This document shows, one piece after another, positions 48,052 to 56,332 of a stretch of DNA of 60,744 nt (position 1 is the first letter of the stretch; every line of letters begins with the position of its first letter). The notes beneath the pieces are model-generated. The model searched no databases. It was not told the DNA's origin and was given only the letters and a program-made list of their open reading frames with translations. Both the position numbers and the translations under genes were made by a program. Source of the stretch: Nanobdellati archaeon (GTDB lineage Archaea > B1Sed10-29 > JAGVWA01); assembly GCA_018304505.1 (NCBI GenBank), contig JAGVWA010000007.1, positions 1 through 60,744 of the forward strand, in the 5' to 3' direction.

Positions 48052-50061
48052 ATGGATCGCATGGATCACTCACAGCACATTGGAAAAGCACAGCATGAAC
48101 AAAAACAAACAATGCAGCACTCACACAGAAATCACCACGCGATGATGGCGCAAGACTTCAAGCGGCGCTTCATTGTCTCGGCGATCATCACGATACCTGT
48201 ACTCGTTCTGTCGCCGCTAATTCAGGAATTCCTCGGCTACTCGTTATTGATTCCGGGCAGCGAGTACATTCTATGGGTCTTGAGCACAGCGATTTTCTTC
48301 TACGGTGGCAAGCCGTTCTTTAATGGATTTTTCAGCGAAACTAGGACTAGGAAACCTGGCATGATGACCCTCGTCACTTTGGCGACGGGCACTGCGTACG
48401 TTTACAGCTCAGCAGTCGTTTTTGGATTCCCCGGAAAATTCTTTTTTTGGGAACTCGTGACACTGATTGATGTAATGCTGCTTGGGCACTGGCTTGAAAT
48501 GAAATCAGTACTGGGCGCTACTGGGGCACTGGAAAAACTAGCACAACTTTTACCAAATACGGCGCATATGGTAATGCCTAACATGGTGCATGACGTCGCG
48601 CTTACAGCCATCAAGAAAGGGGACACTGTTCTGGTCAAGCCTGGAGAGAAAATCCCGACAGACGGAATCGTTATTAATGGATCTTCATTTGTCAACGAGG
48701 CTTTCCTAACAGGGGAATCAGTGCCTGTGAAAAAATCAGTAGGTGGCAGTGTGGTTGCCGGATCCATTAACGGTGACGGCGCGCTGTACATCAAAGTCAA
48801 TGCAACTGGCGAGGACTCTTACCTGTCCAGGGTCATTAATCTTGTTAAGGAAGCGCAGGAGGCCAAGTCCAAAACGCAGATGCTGGCAGACAGGGCTGCA
48901 ATGTATTTGACAGGAATCGGGGTAAGCGTCAGCGTCATCACGCTGGTTGTTTGGCTGGCTCTTCAGCAAGATCTGGCCTTTGCAGTAGAGCGAATGGTAA
49001 CAGTCATGGTGATAACCTGCCCCCATGCACTAGGCTTGGCCATTCCGCTAGTGGGGTCAATGTCAACATCGCTAGCAGCAAGCAATGCGCTCCTGATTCG
49101 GAACAAGACTGCGTTTGAAAACTCGAGAAAGATTACAATTGTGGTGTTTGACAAAACAGGCACATTGACAGAAGGAAAGTTCTCGGTCAATTCAGTGAAA
49201 CCGCTCGACAAGAAATACACTGTAAAGAAAATTCTCTCCTTAGCAGCGTCGCTAGAAAAGCAGTCAGAGCATCCAATTGCTAACGCGATACTTGAACGGG
49301 CAAAGAACTCAAAAGCAAAACTCAGCCCCGCAGCTGGTTTCCAGAACATGAAAGGCCAGGGCGTTTCGGGAAAAATCGGCAAGGATAAGGTGCTGGTTGT
49401 CGGCAAGAACTACCTGGGCAGCCAAAAAATCATTGTCCCAGAAGTGCAGGAAAAGGCAGCAACGCTAGTGTATGTTTTGGTTAATGAGAAGCCGGTGGGC
49501 GTGTTGACGTTGTCAGACAAGATAAGGCCTGAAGCCCGAGACGCTGTGCGGCAGTTGAAAAGTGCGGGCATAAAGACCATGATGATAACTGGCGATAATG
49601 AAAAGATCGCAAAGAAGGTCGCTAATGAATTGAAGCTTGACGGTTACTTTGCGCAAGTGCTGCCGCACGAAAAGCAAGAGAAAATCAAGGAGCTGCAGGC
49701 CAATGGAGAATTCGTGGCAATGGCAGGTGACGGCGTGAATGATGCCCCCGCGCTTGCCCAGGCTGATGTTGGAATCGCCATTGGGTCGGGCACTGACATT
49801 GCAGCAGAAACTGCCGATATAATCCTTGTAGATGACAATCCTAAAGGAGTTTATTCAACTGTGCGCTTTGGCAGGGCTACTTATGGTAAAATGGTCCAGA
49901 ATTTGTTGTGGGCCACTGGTTACAATGTGGTGGCGATTCCGCTTGCGGCAGGGGTATTGTTTCAGCAGGGCATTTTGTTGAGCCCTGCGCTGGGCGCAGC
50001 TTTTATGAGCCTGAGCACTGTAATCGTTGCGCTGAACGCGCGGCTCCTGAAATTCAAGTGA
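48052..50061 (+). CDS. copB: CopB-type copper P-type ATPase
   Basis: A 669-residue protein with a His/Met-rich N-terminus (first ~30 residues; HSHRNHH) instead of CxxC domains. Membrane metal-site motif C323-P-H in T-C-P-H-A-L-G-L replaces the usual C-P-C, marking the CopB subgroup. The phosphorylated Asp367 is in D-K-T-G-T. T-G-E-S (actuator), M-I-T-G-D-N and G-D-G-V-N-D-A-P-A-L are all intact. It exports copper (reported as Cu2+ or Cu+) with ATP hydrolysis. It is the effector of the whole island. Eight membrane helices are expected. Confidence 0.95.
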   Translation: MDRMDHSQHIGKAQHEQKQTMQHSHRNHHAMMAQDFKRRFIVSAIITIPVLVLSPLIQEFLGYSLLIPGSEYILWVLSTAIFFYGGKPFFNGFFSETRTRKPGMMTLVTLATGTAYVYSSAVVFGFPGKFFFWELVTLIDVMLLGHWLEMKSVLGATGALEKLAQLLPNTAHMVMPNMVHDVALTAIKKGDTVLVKPGEKIPTDGIVINGSSFVNEAFLTGESVPVKKSVGGSVVAGSINGDGALYIKVNATGEDSYLSRVINLVKEAQEAKSKTQMLADRAAMYLTGIGVSVSVITLVVWLALQQDLAFAVERMVTVMVITCPHALGLAIPLVGSMSTSLAASNALLIRNKTAFENSRKITIVVFDKTGTLTEGKFSVNSVKPLDKKYTVKKILSLAASLEKQSEHPIANAILERAKNSKAKLSPAAGFQNMKGQGVSGKIGKDKVLVVGKNYLGSQKIIVPEVQEKAATLVYVLVNEKPVGVLTLSDKIRPEARDAVRQLKSAGIKTMMITGDNEKIAKKVANELKLDGYFAQVLPHEKQEKIKELQANGEFVAMAGDGVNDAPALAQADVGIAIGSGTDIAAETADIILVDDNPKGVYSTVRFGRATYGKMVQNLLWATGYNVVAIPLAAGVLFQQGILLSPALGAAFMSLSTVIVALNARLLKFK

Positions 50062-50079
50062 ATTTCTAAAATGGATTCT

Positions 50080-50328
50080 CTAGAAAACACTGAAGATTTT
50101 GTAGGCCACGAGCAGGTTCAGTATCATTATTGCTAGTATGGCGTACATCAATCTTCTTTTCAGGTCGCTTTTCACTTTCGTTGCCTTGTAAATCGCGAAC
50201 AGCACAAGCGATGCAATTCCGATGCCTGCCGAAATTGCAGTGTTGATCAGGGCAGTGTAAATCGCGAAGAAGGCCGCGATAGTTAAGCCGATTGCTTCGC
50301 GCTCTTCAGTGATTTTGAATTTCATCAT
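50080..50328 (-). CDS. Small membrane protein, unknown function
   Basis: An 82-residue protein with two or three hydrophobic segments (residues ~12-45 and 60-80) and a short basic loop (K-A-T-K-V-K-S-D-L-K-R-R). Its start ATGATG overlaps the stop of an upstream 32-codon frame (ATGA). It is convergent with the ATPase gene. Confidence 0.55.
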   Translation of the reverse strand: MMKFKITEEREAIGLTIAAFFAIYTALINTAISAGIGIASLVLFAIYKATKVKSDLKRRLMYAILAIMILNLLVAYKIFSVF

Positions 50329-50423
50329 GGCAATATCACCACGCCGCTAATTCCTTCACCGTCAATGAGCCCTGACAACTCCAGGCCCCGGTCGTTCTTG
50401 AACGTTACTTTTTCACTAAGCAT
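50325..50423 (-). pseudogene. 32-codon frame resembling the N-terminus of an alpha/beta hydrolase
   Basis: It reads MLSEKVTFKNDRGLELSGLI and ends V-V-I-L-P before TGA. The pattern x-V-x-F-x-N-x-R-G-L-x-L-x-G resembles the first two strands of alpha/beta hydrolases, which would then be truncated. Alternatively it is a real short peptide, because its stop overlaps the next ATG. The rest of the gap to 50503 holds only the promoter of the next plus-strand gene. Confidence 0.3.
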
Positions 50424-50471
50424 GAACAATAAAAGATTAACTTGTTTATAAAACTGGCTTTGCGGGCTCAG

Positions 50472-50481
50472 GTTTAAATAT
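50472..50481 (+). promoter_or_regulatory. TATA box of the 51-residue protein gene
   Basis: TTTAAATATA lies 23-32 nt before the ATG at 50504, fitting a leaderless transcript. Confidence 0.45.
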
Positions 50482-50503
50482 ATGAATCACCAGAATTGGT
50501 ATC

Positions 50504-50659
50504 ATGATGTACAGGGAAATTTGTCCAAGATGTTTCCAGACACATGGAGCGTCGGTAGTTCTTCAAGACGAAAAAGGCGTCTTTTTCTGTACTGAGGAGC
50601 CACAACACAAATATAAGAAAAATGAACAGGGTTTCTTAGAGTTCTACAAGGACTGGTAA
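50504..50659 (+). CDS. 51-residue zinc-ribbon-like protein
   Basis: M-M-Y-R-E-I-C-P-R-C-F-Q-T-H gives a C-x-x-C plus His, with one further Cys in F-F-C-T-E-E-P-Q-H-K: a half-ribbon or C2-HC zinc site. The tail is charged. A TATA box is correctly placed upstream. Too short for usual filters. Function unknown. Confidence 0.6.
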   Translation: MMYREICPRCFQTHGASVVLQDEKGVFFCTEEPQHKYKKNEQGFLEFYKDW

Positions 50660-50686
50660 AATCCTTTTTGGTAGAATCCTGAGTTT

Positions 50687-50878
50687 TTATTGGTCAAAAA
50701 TTGAGTCGTCTGGCTCTTCTTCGTATTCAGTTTCTTCCATTTCAACAAGGTATACATTTCCTTTGTCGTCTTCTAGAGCCTCGAGTTCAACTTCGCATTC
50801 TGGGCATTCAGTTTCGTCGCCTATTTCTAGCTCGTCAAACTCGAGTTTTTCTCCACAAGCAGGACACTTTAATTCCAT
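50687..50878 (-). CDS. LysW-like acidic zinc-ribbon protein
   Basis: A 63-residue protein: M-E-L-K-C-P-A-C-G-E, then I-G-D-E-T-E-C-P-E-C-E-V-E-L-E-A-L, the two C-x-x-C of a LysW/ArgW-type carrier ribbon. The rest is very acidic. LysW ends in E-D-W-G-E, whose terminal Glu is the attachment point; here the end is D-D-S-I-F-D-Q, so the carrier function is doubtful. It may simply be a transcription-related small ribbon. Confidence 0.7.
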   Translation of the reverse strand: MELKCPACGEKLEFDELEIGDETECPECEVELEALEDDKGNVYLVEMEETEYEEEPDDSIFDQ

Positions 50879-51015
50879 GTGACCACCTGTATAGTTTGTT
50901 GAGGCAATTCTGGCGTATCTGGTATATAAGCCAGATGGTCCTGCGTTTCCGAGGCATTGTGCGAGCCGTGGGCAAAGCAGTAAAGCCTTAATACATCAAA
51001 GTCCAAAAGGGCTCT

Positions 51016-52866
51016 ATGAAGGTATACTTCAGGCACGACAAAGTTCGGGAAGAACAGAAGAAGCTCATCAGCGATGTTGTGAAGTGCATCGAGGACCGGC
51101 GGCATCTTGTGGCCCACGCAGCTACAGGGCTTGGCAAGACCGACTCAAGCATAAGCCCTGCCTTGTCTTACGCCATTGAGAACGACAAGATGGTTTTTTT
51201 CATCACGCCCAAGATAAGCCAGCACAGGATTGCCACAGAGCTGGTAAAGGAACTCACGGAAAAGCACAACCTTAATGCGCGCGCCGTTGACTTTATTGGA
51301 AAGCGCAATTTGTGCATCAACGAAGCCATAATGGACTCGCCTGAGATCTATGAGCTCTGTGAGCACGCAGTAAAAAAAGGCACATGCCCACATTACAATT
51401 ACGTTGCCGGCAAATCCTTGAAAGACCAGGCGATATCGAAGATAAACAAAGATCAGTTACTGCAGTGGTACGGCACAATAAAGCCCCATAATGAAGTTGT
51501 CGAGTTCTCGAAACGCCAGCGGAGGCCACCATGTCCCTATTATGCGCAAACAGAACTAGCGAGGCAGGCCAACTTAATTATATGCGACTTCAATCACCTG
51601 CTGAACCCGTTTATAAGCAAGCACTTCATTAAGAAGATCAGCGCGGTCATGGAAGACTCGATCGTCATCATTGATGAAGCCCATAATGCGCCGCAGAGGA
51701 TCAGGGACAGCCTAAGCTCATCACTGACTGTCGGACTCCTGAAACGGGCTGCAAGGGAAGCCAGGTACTTCAACGCCACGGAACTTGAAAAGGAGCTTAA
51801 GGGCCTCGAAAAATACATCAGCACCCTTTTGGGAAAAAACAAGGAAGAGCGGAAGATTTACAGGAACGAGCTGCCGATTTATGAAGGGGAATTCTTAGAG
51901 CAGCTGCATGAATTGGGCTTGCTCTATCTGGAAAGCAATGACAGGGCCAAGAGCGCCCTTTTGCAGGTAATGAGATTCCTGAGCCTGTGGCCAGAAGCAG
52001 ACGTCTCGTACCTGAGAACGATAGAAAAAACCGATGACGGGGAAGGTGTAAAGGTCAACTTGAAGTGCCTTGATCCGAGTGTCTTTACGAAGGACTTCCT
52101 GAACAGGGCGCATTCTGTCATCTTGATGTCCGGCACGCTGAAGCCGCAGGGCATGTACACCGACATCCTCGGCCTCGACAGGTCTAGGACAGTCGAAAAG
52201 GAGTACGTGTCGCCGTTTCCGCGCGAGAACAAGTTGTCACTGCTAGTCACTGGGGTCACGACAAAATATGCGCACAGGAATGACGAGAACTTTGACGCTA
52301 TCGCCAGGAAGGCAGCAGACATAATCAACAACATGCAAGGTAACACTGCAGTGTTCCTGCCGAGCTTTGAAATGCTTGATCAACTTAAATCAAAAATCGG
52401 GATACGCATCAATAGGGAAATCCTCGCGCAAACGTCGGGAATGAGCCCCACTGAGGTCGGCGATTTGATCAGTGAGTTGAAAAACTCGTCAAAGGAGGGC
52501 AAGGTCCTGCTTGCAGTGACTGGCGGCAGCCTCGCCGAAGGCGTTGATTTCCCGGGCGACATTCTGAAAGGCGCCATCGTAATCGGGATACCGCTGCAAG
52601 AGCCTGATCTTGAAACCCAGGCCTTGATTGATTATTATGACAAAAAATTCGGCAAGGGCTGGGAATACGGCTATGTTTTCCCCGCCATGTCGAAAGCGGT
52701 GCAGGCAGCTGGCCGCGTCATCCGAACAGAGCATGACACGGGCGTGGTCGCGTTCATGGACGATCGTTACTTGTGGAAGCAGTACTCGCAGTGCCTGCCG
52801 CGGGACAATGACTACGTCATTTCGGAACACCCTGGCAATGTCGTAAAACAGTTCTGGGCGTATTGA
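51016..52866 (+). CDS. XPD/Rad3-like iron-sulfur DNA helicase
   Basis: A 616-residue superfamily 2 helicase. Walker A is A-A-T-G-L-G-K-T, and the DEAH box is V-I-I-D-E-A-H-N-A. Four cysteines between motifs I and II (Cys100, Cys115, Cys124, Cys173) match the 4Fe-4S domain. Motifs V/VI appear as G-S-L-A-E-G-V-D-F-P-G and Q-A-A-G-R-V-I-R. XPD unwinds 5'-3' and acts in nucleotide excision repair. DinG-like helicases share most motifs, but the length and cysteine layout favour archaeal XPD. The gap upstream (50879-51015) contains only promoter-like sequence. Confidence 0.9.
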   Translation: MKVYFRHDKVREEQKKLISDVVKCIEDRRHLVAHAATGLGKTDSSISPALSYAIENDKMVFFITPKISQHRIATELVKELTEKHNLNARAVDFIGKRNLCINEAIMDSPEIYELCEHAVKKGTCPHYNYVAGKSLKDQAISKINKDQLLQWYGTIKPHNEVVEFSKRQRRPPCPYYAQTELARQANLIICDFNHLLNPFISKHFIKKISAVMEDSIVIIDEAHNAPQRIRDSLSSSLTVGLLKRAAREARYFNATELEKELKGLEKYISTLLGKNKEERKIYRNELPIYEGEFLEQLHELGLLYLESNDRAKSALLQVMRFLSLWPEADVSYLRTIEKTDDGEGVKVNLKCLDPSVFTKDFLNRAHSVILMSGTLKPQGMYTDILGLDRSRTVEKEYVSPFPRENKLSLLVTGVTTKYAHRNDENFDAIARKAADIINNMQGNTAVFLPSFEMLDQLKSKIGIRINREILAQTSGMSPTEVGDLISELKNSSKEGKVLLAVTGGSLAEGVDFPGDILKGAIVIGIPLQEPDLETQALIDYYDKKFGKGWEYGYVFPAMSKAVQAAGRVIRTEHDTGVVAFMDDRYLWKQYSQCLPRDNDYVISEHPGNVVKQFWAY

Positions 52867-53011
52867 ACCACAGTGCATTGAAACATGGTGCATTCGATTT
52901 TAGTGAATTTTAGTTAGCTGCTTGACTTTAGTTTGTGTTCATCCGGATGTGCTATGTGGTTAGCTTTAAAAACCCCGAAAAGCACAATTTGCAGAGAACA
53001 CGCGGGAGGCG

Positions 53012-55048
53012 ATTTTCTTCAGATATCTAGTAACGTCAGCCCTGCCTTACGTGAACAATGAGCTTCACTTGGGGCACTTTACAGGCTGCATCCTGCCTGG
53101 GGATGTCTATTCCAGGTTCTTGAAACTCAAGGGCGAGGACGCAATCTATGTTTGCGGTACTGATGAGTATGGCACTCCAACTGAAGTGGCGGCGCAAAAG
53201 GAAGGCGTGACACCGCAGGAACTCACTGACAAGTACTACGCGAAACAAAATGAAGTGTTGAAGAAATTCAACGTGCAGTTCGACATCTATTCAAGAACCA
53301 CAACGCTTGACCACACAAAACAGGTTCACGAGTTCTACAACGCGTGGAAACACAATAACTTCATCTACAGGAAAGAAATCGAGCAGCTCTACTGCAAGCA
53401 CTGCGACCGGTTCTTGCCAGACAGGTACGTCGAGGGCATTTGCCCGCTTTGCGGTGCTGAAGGCGCCAGGGGCGACCAGTGCGACACCTGCGGCAAGCCC
53501 TTGGATCCGACAGATCTCAAGAACCCGTACTGCATCACGTGCAAAAACACGCCTGAATTGAGGAAAACAGAGCACGTGTTCTTCGAGCTGTCGAAACTCG
53601 AAGAGCAGGTATTGGAGTGGGTTGAAAACCATGAGGGCCTGTTCCAGAATTCGAAGAACTTTGCCCTGGGTTTCATAAAACAAGGCCTGAACGACAAGGA
53701 CATGTCGCGTGACTTGAAGTGGGGGGTTCCGATTCCAGACGCACCAGGCCAAGTTTTCTACGTGTGGTTTGATGCACCCATAGGTTACGTCACATTTACC
53801 AAACAGCTCGGCAAGCTCAATTGGTGGCAGGACAAGAATACACGATTGGTGCATTTTATCGGCAAGGACAACATACCATTCCACACGATTTATTTCCCGG
53901 CGATGCTAATCGCAAGAGGGGACGACTACATCCTGCCGTACAAAGTCGCGAGCTACGAGTACCTTACGTTCAAGGGATCCAAGCTCTCAAAATCAAAAGG
54001 CCATATGATAACACTGAGGGAAGCCGCAGAGTTGTTCCCGGTAGACTACTGGCGGTATTTCATCATCTCGTCTCTTCCAGAGCGAGCTGATACCGATTTC
54101 ACATGGGAAGGCTTCCAGGAGAGAATCAACAACGAACTAAATAATGACGTCGGCAATCTAGTACAACGGGCCCTGAGCCTAGCGAAGAAGTACGTCAACT
54201 CAACAGTGCCAAAACCAGTGACATTGACAGACAATGACAAGATAGTGCTGAAGCAAATCGAGACAAGCGCGCAACAAGTCGCGGAGCTGATCTACGACAT
54301 AAAGCTTAAGGAAGCGCTGCAGGAAGTAGCAAAGCTCGCCAGGATCGGGAATCAGTACATTCAAATCGAGGAACCCTGGAAAAACCAGGAACGGCAAAAG
54401 GAAATCATTTTCGTTTCACTGAACGTCGTCAAGGCGCTCTCAATACTGCTGGAACCGTTCATTCCAGAGACCGCGAAGAAGATCCAGGACTATCTGAACC
54501 TAAAGCCGCAGATGTATGACAACATTGCCGATCACTTAGAGCCGGGGCATGAGCTCAATAAGGAATTCGAGCCGCTGATAAAGAAAATTGAGGACAAAGA
54601 TCTCCCGATAAAAAATGAGGGGCAACAGCAGCAGGGCGTAAAGGAAAAGCCAGGAGACGCAAATGCAAAGGTCAAATCAGCAGCAGTGTCTACTGAAGTC
54701 GGTAAGGCTGCCGTCGCTGCGGTTGAATATGATGACTTCGCCAAACTCAAGTTTAAGGTCGGCACTATCAAAAGCGCAGAACGCATTGAAGGGGCAGACA
54801 AGCTGTTCAAGCTGACTGTCGATGTCGGCGAGCAAAATCCGCGGACACTGGCCGCAGGCATTGCCGAATTCTACAAGCCAGAAGAACTGGTGGGCAAGCA
54901 AGTTATTGTATTGGCGAATTTAAAACCCAGAACCATCCGTGGCATCGAAAGCCAGGGCATGCTGCTGGCATCAGAAACAGAAGACGGGAAGCGAGTAAAG
55001 TTCGTTACCGTGCATGAAGAAATGCCGCCGGGCTCGAAAATAAGGTGA
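53012..55048 (+). CDS. metG: Methionine-tRNA ligase with fused tRNA-binding domain; start codon unclear
   Basis: About 678 residues. R-Y-L-V-T-S-A-L-P-Y begins the nucleotide-binding HIGH region (L-H-L-G-H). Four C-x-x-C zinc knuckles and K-L-S-K-S-K-G-H (KMSKS) follow. The last ~110 residues are an EMAPII/Trbp111-like tRNA-binding domain (F-K-V-G-T-I-K-S-A-E-R, then N-L-K-P-R-T-I-R-G-I-E-S-Q-G-M). The first canonical in-frame start is GTG 53051, inside the HIGH region, which would delete the catalytic N-terminus. Upstream, GGAGGCGAT lies at 53005-53013, and the codons there are ATT, TTC, TTC, AGA. I place the start at ATT 53012 as the least bad option; a sequence error is possible. It charges tRNA-Met. 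Confidence 0.9.
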   Translation: MFFRYLVTSALPYVNNELHLGHFTGCILPGDVYSRFLKLKGEDAIYVCGTDEYGTPTEVAAQKEGVTPQELTDKYYAKQNEVLKKFNVQFDIYSRTTTLDHTKQVHEFYNAWKHNNFIYRKEIEQLYCKHCDRFLPDRYVEGICPLCGAEGARGDQCDTCGKPLDPTDLKNPYCITCKNTPELRKTEHVFFELSKLEEQVLEWVENHEGLFQNSKNFALGFIKQGLNDKDMSRDLKWGVPIPDAPGQVFYVWFDAPIGYVTFTKQLGKLNWWQDKNTRLVHFIGKDNIPFHTIYFPAMLIARGDDYILPYKVASYEYLTFKGSKLSKSKGHMITLREAAELFPVDYWRYFIISSLPERADTDFTWEGFQERINNELNNDVGNLVQRALSLAKKYVNSTVPKPVTLTDNDKIVLKQIETSAQQVAELIYDIKLKEALQEVAKLARIGNQYIQIEEPWKNQERQKEIIFVSLNVVKALSILLEPFIPETAKKIQDYLNLKPQMYDNIADHLEPGHELNKEFEPLIKKIEDKDLPIKNEGQQQQGVKEKPGDANAKVKSAAVSTEVGKAAVAAVEYDDFAKLKFKVGTIKSAERIEGADKLFKLTVDVGEQNPRTLAAGIAEFYKPEELVGKQVIVLANLKPRTIRGIESQGMLLASETEDGKRVKFVTVHEEMPPGSKIR

Positions 55049-55054
55049 TGTGGC

Positions 55055-55453
55055 GTGGCAGATTGTGTTTTTTGCAAGATCAGGGACAACGAGATTGATG
55101 CGGCAAAGGTTTATGAAGACGAGGATGTAATGGTGATGATGGACGCCTTCCCTGTATACAAGGGCCAAACACTGGTAATACCAAAATCACACGTGGATTA
55201 TATCTTCGATCTTGACGATGGACTATACCAAAAGACATGGGGCGTGACAAAGCGCATTGCCAAAGCCACAGACAAGGCAGTAAAGCCGCGCAGGACATGC
55301 ATCATTGTTGAGGGCTTCGGCGTGCCGCATGTCCACATCAGGGTAAATCCGCTGCAGCAAGGTCAGTACTTGACTGCGCAAATCGGGTCTGAGAAAGCTG
55401 ATGTTAATGAACTGAAAAAACTAGCAGAGAAGATTAGAGGTGAATTAGAATGA
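55055..55453 (+). CDS. HIT-family protein
   Basis: A 132-residue protein starting at GTG 55055 with AAGGTGATG upstream. C-V-F-C-K-I near the N-terminus and V-P-H-V-H-I-R-V give the HIT motif. In the standard H-x-H-x-H-x-x pattern the third His is Arg here, while the central nucleophilic His remains. HIT enzymes hydrolyse or transfer nucleotidyl groups (AMP, AMP-lysine). It overlaps the next gene by four bases. Confidence 0.85.
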   Translation: MADCVFCKIRDNEIDAAKVYEDEDVMVMMDAFPVYKGQTLVIPKSHVDYIFDLDDGLYQKTWGVTKRIAKATDKAVKPRRTCIIVEGFGVPHVHIRVNPLQQGQYLTAQIGSEKADVNELKKLAEKIRGELE

Positions 55454-55863
55454 GCGGTGAAGATGACTCAAAAATCGACCAGAAGATAAACAAGGAAATG
55501 CTGAAAGACGTAGGCATAACAGGCGAGGACTTAAGTAACGTGTTTGACACATTCGATAAGTGCCGGAAAACCATTAATTTCTATTTCGAAAACGCGCACG
55601 GATCAGGCGAAGAGAGGGCAGAAATCGTGTTACTAAGTTCGCGTTCCGAAAAACTATATCTGAAGTTCATAATGCTATTCTGCATAATGGATGACTTAAC
55701 TTTGGAGTATCGCAAGAAGGTTTTATTGAATGAAAAGCTCAGCGTAAAGGACCAGATCGTTGAATTTAATAAACGCTATGCTGAGGCTAAGAACGACTTT
55801 AACGGGCTACTTGAAGCAACGCAGAAGTTCATAGACGAGACCTCCAAGAACGCGCCATTCTAG
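55450..55863 (+). CDS. Helical hypothetical protein coupled to HIT
   Basis: A 137-residue protein, cytoplasmic and all-helical. ATG overlaps the HIT gene stop (ATGA). It has two Cys (D-K-C-R-K and L-F-C-I-M-D). No recognised family. Tight coupling suggests a shared pathway with HIT or metG. Confidence 0.65.
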   Translation: MSGEDDSKIDQKINKEMLKDVGITGEDLSNVFDTFDKCRKTINFYFENAHGSGEERAEIVLLSSRSEKLYLKFIMLFCIMDDLTLEYRKKVLLNEKLSVKDQIVEFNKRYAEAKNDFNGLLEATQKFIDETSKNAPF

Positions 55864-55904
55864 AGGTAGATTGAATTGTTTTATTTCATTAGTTGCTTTT
55901 TGCC

Positions 55905-55976
55905 GGGCTCGTAGATCAGTGGAAGATCGCTTCGTTCGCAACGAAGAGGCCGCGGGTTCAAATCCCGCCGAGTCCA
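55905..55976 (+). tRNA. tRNA-Ala, anticodon CGC
   Basis: A 72-nt cloverleaf. Acceptor stem is GGGCTCG (55905-55911) with CGAGTCC (55969-55975), including the G3:U70 pair that is the Ala identity element. D stem GATC/GATC, anticodon stem CTTCG/CGAAG with loop TTCGCAA (anticodon CGC at 55937-55939), T stem GCGGG/CCCGC with loop TTCAAAT, discriminator A. No intron, and CCA is not encoded. Confidence 0.95.
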
Positions 55977-55994
55977 TAAGAGGGGCTTCGCTTG

Positions 55995-56220
55995 CAACGA
56001 AACTTCGTTTCGTTGAAGATTTGAAAAACAGGGTTTTTCAAATTTGACAAACGCGTAGCGTTCTGTCAAATCTCAAGGAACTTCGTTCCTTGCAGACCCC
56101 TTCTATCCCTGAAGCACTGCATTCGGCTTCGCCGAAGCAGAGCGGTTCTTTAGTGCAGCTTTCTTTCCAAGAAAGGTGCTGTGGGATCCCGCCGAGGTGC
56201 CACAGAGGAGCTTCGCTCCT
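55995..56220. other. Run of strong hairpins downstream of tRNA-Ala
   Basis: At least six stems lie between tRNA-Ala and the next gene. Perfect ones: 55995-56015 (9 bp), 56019-56043 (11 bp), 56074-56092 (8 bp), 56122-56136 (6 bp), 56206-56220 (6 bp). A bulged 12-bp stem is at 56043-56070, and another probable stem around 56156-56181. Four share the C-TTC-G loop closure. The stretch 55977-56332 contains no convincing coding frame. It may be a structured non-coding RNA, a string of terminators, or a hairpin-repeat expansion. Confidence 0.6.
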
Positions 56221-56332
56221 TCCATCGCAAGGGCTGCGCATGCAACGAAATCGTGTTTCATTTGGGGCTTTGACAAACTGTGCTTTATAGGGCCCGTTAT
56301 GTTAATAAGCAACATGCATGTTAAGCTAGATC

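Noticed and set aside
55881-56069. 62-codon minus-strand frame containing RRDLNPRP
   Set aside because: This is the familiar false protein read from the antisense of a tRNA gene.
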